Shown here in pieces: positions 25,060-27,034 of a stretch of 27,034 nt of DNA (positions are counted from its first letter, which is position 1; each line of letters opens with the position of its first letter). The position numbers and the translations under genes are program-made. Origin of the DNA: JBAXXL01 sp038206725. Its GTDB lineage: Bacteria; Bacteroidota; Ignavibacteria; Kapaibacteriales; UBA2268. The DNA lies in contig JBBRAO010000040.1 in assembly GCA_038206725.1 (NCBI GenBank), positions 1 through 27,034 on the forward strand. Direction: 5' to 3'. Under the pieces are notes generated by a model. It saw nothing but the letters and a program-made list of their open reading frames with translations. It was not told the DNA's origin and did no database searches.

Positions 25060-25160
25060 AAAAGCCTTATGGTTTTATGTATAAACACGTGTAAAAAAAT
25101 CTATTATTATATTTCAGATTTGAATAATATTGAATAAAGAAAAATCGTTCTAAAAGATAC

Positions 25161-25190
25161 TTGAAAATCCTAGTAATATTGCTATTTTTG
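25161..25190 (+). promoter_or_regulatory. Bacteroidetes-type promoter of pruA
   Basis: TTG (25161-25163), a 19-base spacer, then TATTTTTG (25183-25190) fit TTTG-N19-21-TAnnTTTG with one mismatch in the -33 box. Transcription would begin near 25197, about 70 bases before the pruA start. Confidence 0.6.
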
Positions 25191-25258
25191 TATATTATAA
25201 TTGGACAAATTATAAAAAACTAATCAAAAAGTATTTATTTCATAATTTCTAAAAACTT

Positions 25259-25263
25259 GGAGG
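25259..25263 (+). promoter_or_regulatory. Shine-Dalgarno GGAGG that fixes the pruA start
   Basis: GGAGG ends five bases before the ATG at 25269. A TTG at 25257 is in frame but overlaps this site, so it cannot be the start. Confidence 0.85.
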
Positions 25264-25268
25264 TTTTT

Positions 25269-26822
25269 ATGGACACCTTTAAAAATATGACTTATCAAGA
25301 CTTCACAAAACCGGAAGTCTTCAAAGCACAACAAGAAGCGATTGATAAAATCCGCGCCACATTCGGCAAAGAATATCCTAACATTATCAATGGTAAAGAA
25401 GTTTATTCCGAAAAGAAAACCAATTCATATAATCCGGGTCGTAAAGACGAATTATTGGGCATATTCCAAAAATCAGGTGCAGACCAAGCTGAAGAAGCTA
25501 TTCAAGCCGCGGATGCCACTTTTAAAACCTGGAAAAACGTTCCTGCTGCCAAACGCGCTGAATATCTATTCCGTGCCGCTGAAGTTGTAAAACGCCGCCG
25601 TAATGAAGTCAACGCTTGGATGATTTGCGAAGCCGGTAAAAGTTATTTAGAAGCTGACGCTGACACTTGCGAAGGTATCGATTTCTTGGAATTTTACGGT
25701 CGCGAAGCAATCCGCTACAGTAAATTACAAGAAGTAACACCATATCCTGGTGAAACCAACGAGTATTTCTATATTCCATTGGGTGTTGGCGTTTGCATTC
25801 CACCTTGGAATTTCCCTTGGGCTATTATGCTTGGTATTTCAGCCGCCGCTATTGCCGCCGGTAATACTGTAGTTTTAAAGCCGTCGTCAGAAACTCCTAT
25901 GATGGCTTGGTTGTTCCAAGATATTATGCGCGAAGTTGGCCTTCCTGCAGGCGTTTTGAACTATTTCGTAGCTTCTGGCGCGGAATCGGGCGACTATATT
26001 GTGGACCATCCAAAAACTCGCTTTATCAGCTTCACAGGCTCGATGGAAATTGGTCTTCGTATTAACGAACGCGCCGCAAAAGTGCATTTGGATAAAGGAC
26101 AAATTTGGATTAAACGCGTTATCGCTGAAATGGGCGGAAAAGACTGTATCGTTGTTGATAGAGAAGCTAACATTGACGCCGCTGTTCAAGGTACTGTAAC
26201 AGCCGCTTTCGGTTTCCAAGGTCAAAAATGCTCAGCTTGCTCACGCGTAATTGTTGATGCTCCTATTTATGATGAATTTGTTGCAAAATTAGTTAAAAAA
26301 GCAAGCGAAATCAAACAAGGCGACCCTTACGAAAACTTCTTTGCGGGTCCTGTAATCAGCCCAAAAGCTTACAAAGATATTTTGAATTATATTGAAATCG
26401 GCAAAGCTGAAGGTAAATTGCTCTTAGGGGGCGAAATTTCAGAAGGTAACGGATATTATATACAACCTACAATTATCGAAGTTGACCGCACAGGTCGCAT
26501 CGCATTGGAAGAAATTTTCGGTCCGGTATTAGCTGTTGTTAAAGCAGACGGTTTCGATGATTTGATTGAAGTTGCGAACAGCACAATTTATGGTTTGACA
26601 GGTGCTATCTATACAGAAAATCAATGCAAAATAAACAAAGCTAAACGCGATTTCCATTGCGGTAACTTGTACATCAATCGCAAATGCACTGGCGCGTTAG
26701 TTGATGTTCAGCCTTTCGGTGGATTCAATATGTCGGGAACTGACTCTAAAGCCGGTTCAAAAGACTATTTAGGTCTGTTTATGCAAGGCAAAGCAGTTTG
26801 TGAAAAAAATATCACTGTATAA
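25269..26822 (+). CDS. pruA: L-glutamate gamma-semialdehyde dehydrogenase (P5C dehydrogenase)
   Basis: A 517-residue NAD+-dependent aldehyde dehydrogenase that converts glutamate gamma-semialdehyde (from proline or arginine) to glutamate. Its length matches the RocA/PruA monofunctional group (about 515). Catalytic residues are E287 (AEMGGKD) and C321 (GQKCSACSR). The NAD site shows PPWNFPWAI and FTGSMEIG, and the C-terminal FGGFNMSGTDSKAG is the usual substrate-loop block. No proline dehydrogenase gene is in the window. It has its own promoter, a strong Shine-Dalgarno sequence and a downstream terminator, which suggests high expression. Confidence 0.93.
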   Translation: MDTFKNMTYQDFTKPEVFKAQQEAIDKIRATFGKEYPNIINGKEVYSEKKTNSYNPGRKDELLGIFQKSGADQAEEAIQAADATFKTWKNVPAAKRAEYLFRAAEVVKRRRNEVNAWMICEAGKSYLEADADTCEGIDFLEFYGREAIRYSKLQEVTPYPGETNEYFYIPLGVGVCIPPWNFPWAIMLGISAAAIAAGNTVVLKPSSETPMMAWLFQDIMREVGLPAGVLNYFVASGAESGDYIVDHPKTRFISFTGSMEIGLRINERAAKVHLDKGQIWIKRVIAEMGGKDCIVVDREANIDAAVQGTVTAAFGFQGQKCSACSRVIVDAPIYDEFVAKLVKKASEIKQGDPYENFFAGPVISPKAYKDILNYIEIGKAEGKLLLGGEISEGNGYYIQPTIIEVDRTGRIALEEIFGPVLAVVKADGFDDLIEVANSTIYGLTGAIYTENQCKINKAKRDFHCGNLYINRKCTGALVDVQPFGGFNMSGTDSKAGSKDYLGLFMQGKAVCEKNITV

Positions 26823-26836
26823 TATAATGAATTGAC

Positions 26837-26857
26837 ATTCCCGACTCGATCGGGAAT
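26837..26857. repeat. 8-bp hairpin downstream of pruA
   Basis: ATTCCCGA (26837-26844) and TCGGGAAT (26850-26857) are exact reverse complements around CTCGA. No T-run follows on the plus strand. It may be an RNA-stabilising 3' stem placed before the true terminator. Confidence 0.7.
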
Positions 26858-26894
26858 CTATCTTCTGAATTGAAAAAACAGAAGACCAAAATTT

Positions 26895-26933
26895 ACTCAT
26901 CCGATGGATTAGAAACCATCGGATGAGTTTTTT
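26895..26933 (+). terminator. Rho-independent terminator of pruA
   Basis: A 13-bp perfect stem, ACTCATCCGATGG (26895-26907) with CCATCGGATGAGT (26916-26928), closes an 8-base loop and is followed by six T (26928-26933). It lies about 70 bases past the pruA stop. Confidence 0.92.
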
Positions 26934-26938
26934 AATTT

Positions 26939-27034
26939 CTATTCCACTATCACTTTCTTGGTTTCCTTGAACGGACCTGCTTTCATTTCGATGAAGTAAA
27001 CTCCTGACGTTAGTAATTTTGTCGAAATACCAAG
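26939..27034 (-). CDS. C-terminal end of a type IX-secreted protein (Por sorting domain)
   Basis: Only the last 31 codons and a TAG stop are in the window; the gene continues past the right edge. The residues include LLTSGVYFIEMKAGPF and KETKKVIVE. The pattern SGVYFIxMKxG, then a short basic strand ending K-K-V-I-V, is the hallmark of the type A C-terminal sorting domain recognised by the type IX secretion system in Bacteroidetes, Chlorobi and Ignavibacteria. The passenger domain cannot be seen. Confidence 0.85.
   Translation of the reverse strand, partial: LGISTKLLTSGVYFIEMKAGPFKETKKVIVE

Noticed and set aside
26837..26857. Hairpin as the pruA terminator
   Set aside because: No T-run follows; the 13-bp stem at 26895-26928 with six T is the better terminator.

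Overview
The window is about 27 kb of AT-rich bacterial DNA. The lineage is most likely in the Bacteroidetes/Chlorobi/Ignavibacteria group, perhaps an anaerobic Ignavibacteria- or Kapabacteria-like organism. Three things point that way: a type IX secretion C-terminal sorting tail at the right edge, two promoters of the Bacteroidetes form (TTG/TTTG, 19-20 bp spacer, TAnnTTTG), and a gene set typical of that group (DUF2723 membrane protein, TPR-type sensor kinase remnant, YceI, IS110). The phylum call is an inference.

Layout. 1-389: non-coding, with a (TA)13 palindrome, a hairpin plus direct repeat, and the typA terminator. 390-2755 (minus): typA and a VOC-fold protein. 2853-5296 (plus): DUF2723 membrane protein and ferritin. 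5297-8354: a decayed patch with a truncated IS110 transposase fused to the tail of a DUF4160 gene, an intact DUF2442 partner, a short-chain dehydrogenase split by a one-base homopolymer frameshift, and a sensor-kinase gene whose middle appears deleted. 8545-10746: an RNase II/R-type exonuclease without OB or S1 domains that carries two clear, and probably a third, dsRNA-binding domains. 10751-17262: EamA transporter, GT39-type membrane glycosyltransferase, membrane dipeptidase, a response regulator/LEA-like lipoprotein/GT9 operon, and dapB.

The centrepiece is 17713-24428, seven genes in one direction: hdrC-hdrB-hdrA-flxD-flxC-flxB-flxA. A well-formed promoter lies in front and a rho-independent terminator behind. 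It encodes a complete HdrABC-FlxABCD complex. FlxA should take electrons from NADH, FlxB/C/D pass them on, HdrA is the predicted flavin-bifurcating subunit reducing ferredoxin, and HdrB/HdrC reduce a disulfide. No hydrogenase, DsrC or alcohol dehydrogenase is seen nearby, so the disulfide partner is unknown.

The right end holds a periplasmic YceI protein, an L-glutamate gamma-semialdehyde dehydrogenase with its own promoter, Shine-Dalgarno sequence and terminator, and the last 31 codons of a secreted protein with a type IX sorting tail. No tRNA, rRNA or CRISPR array was seen.
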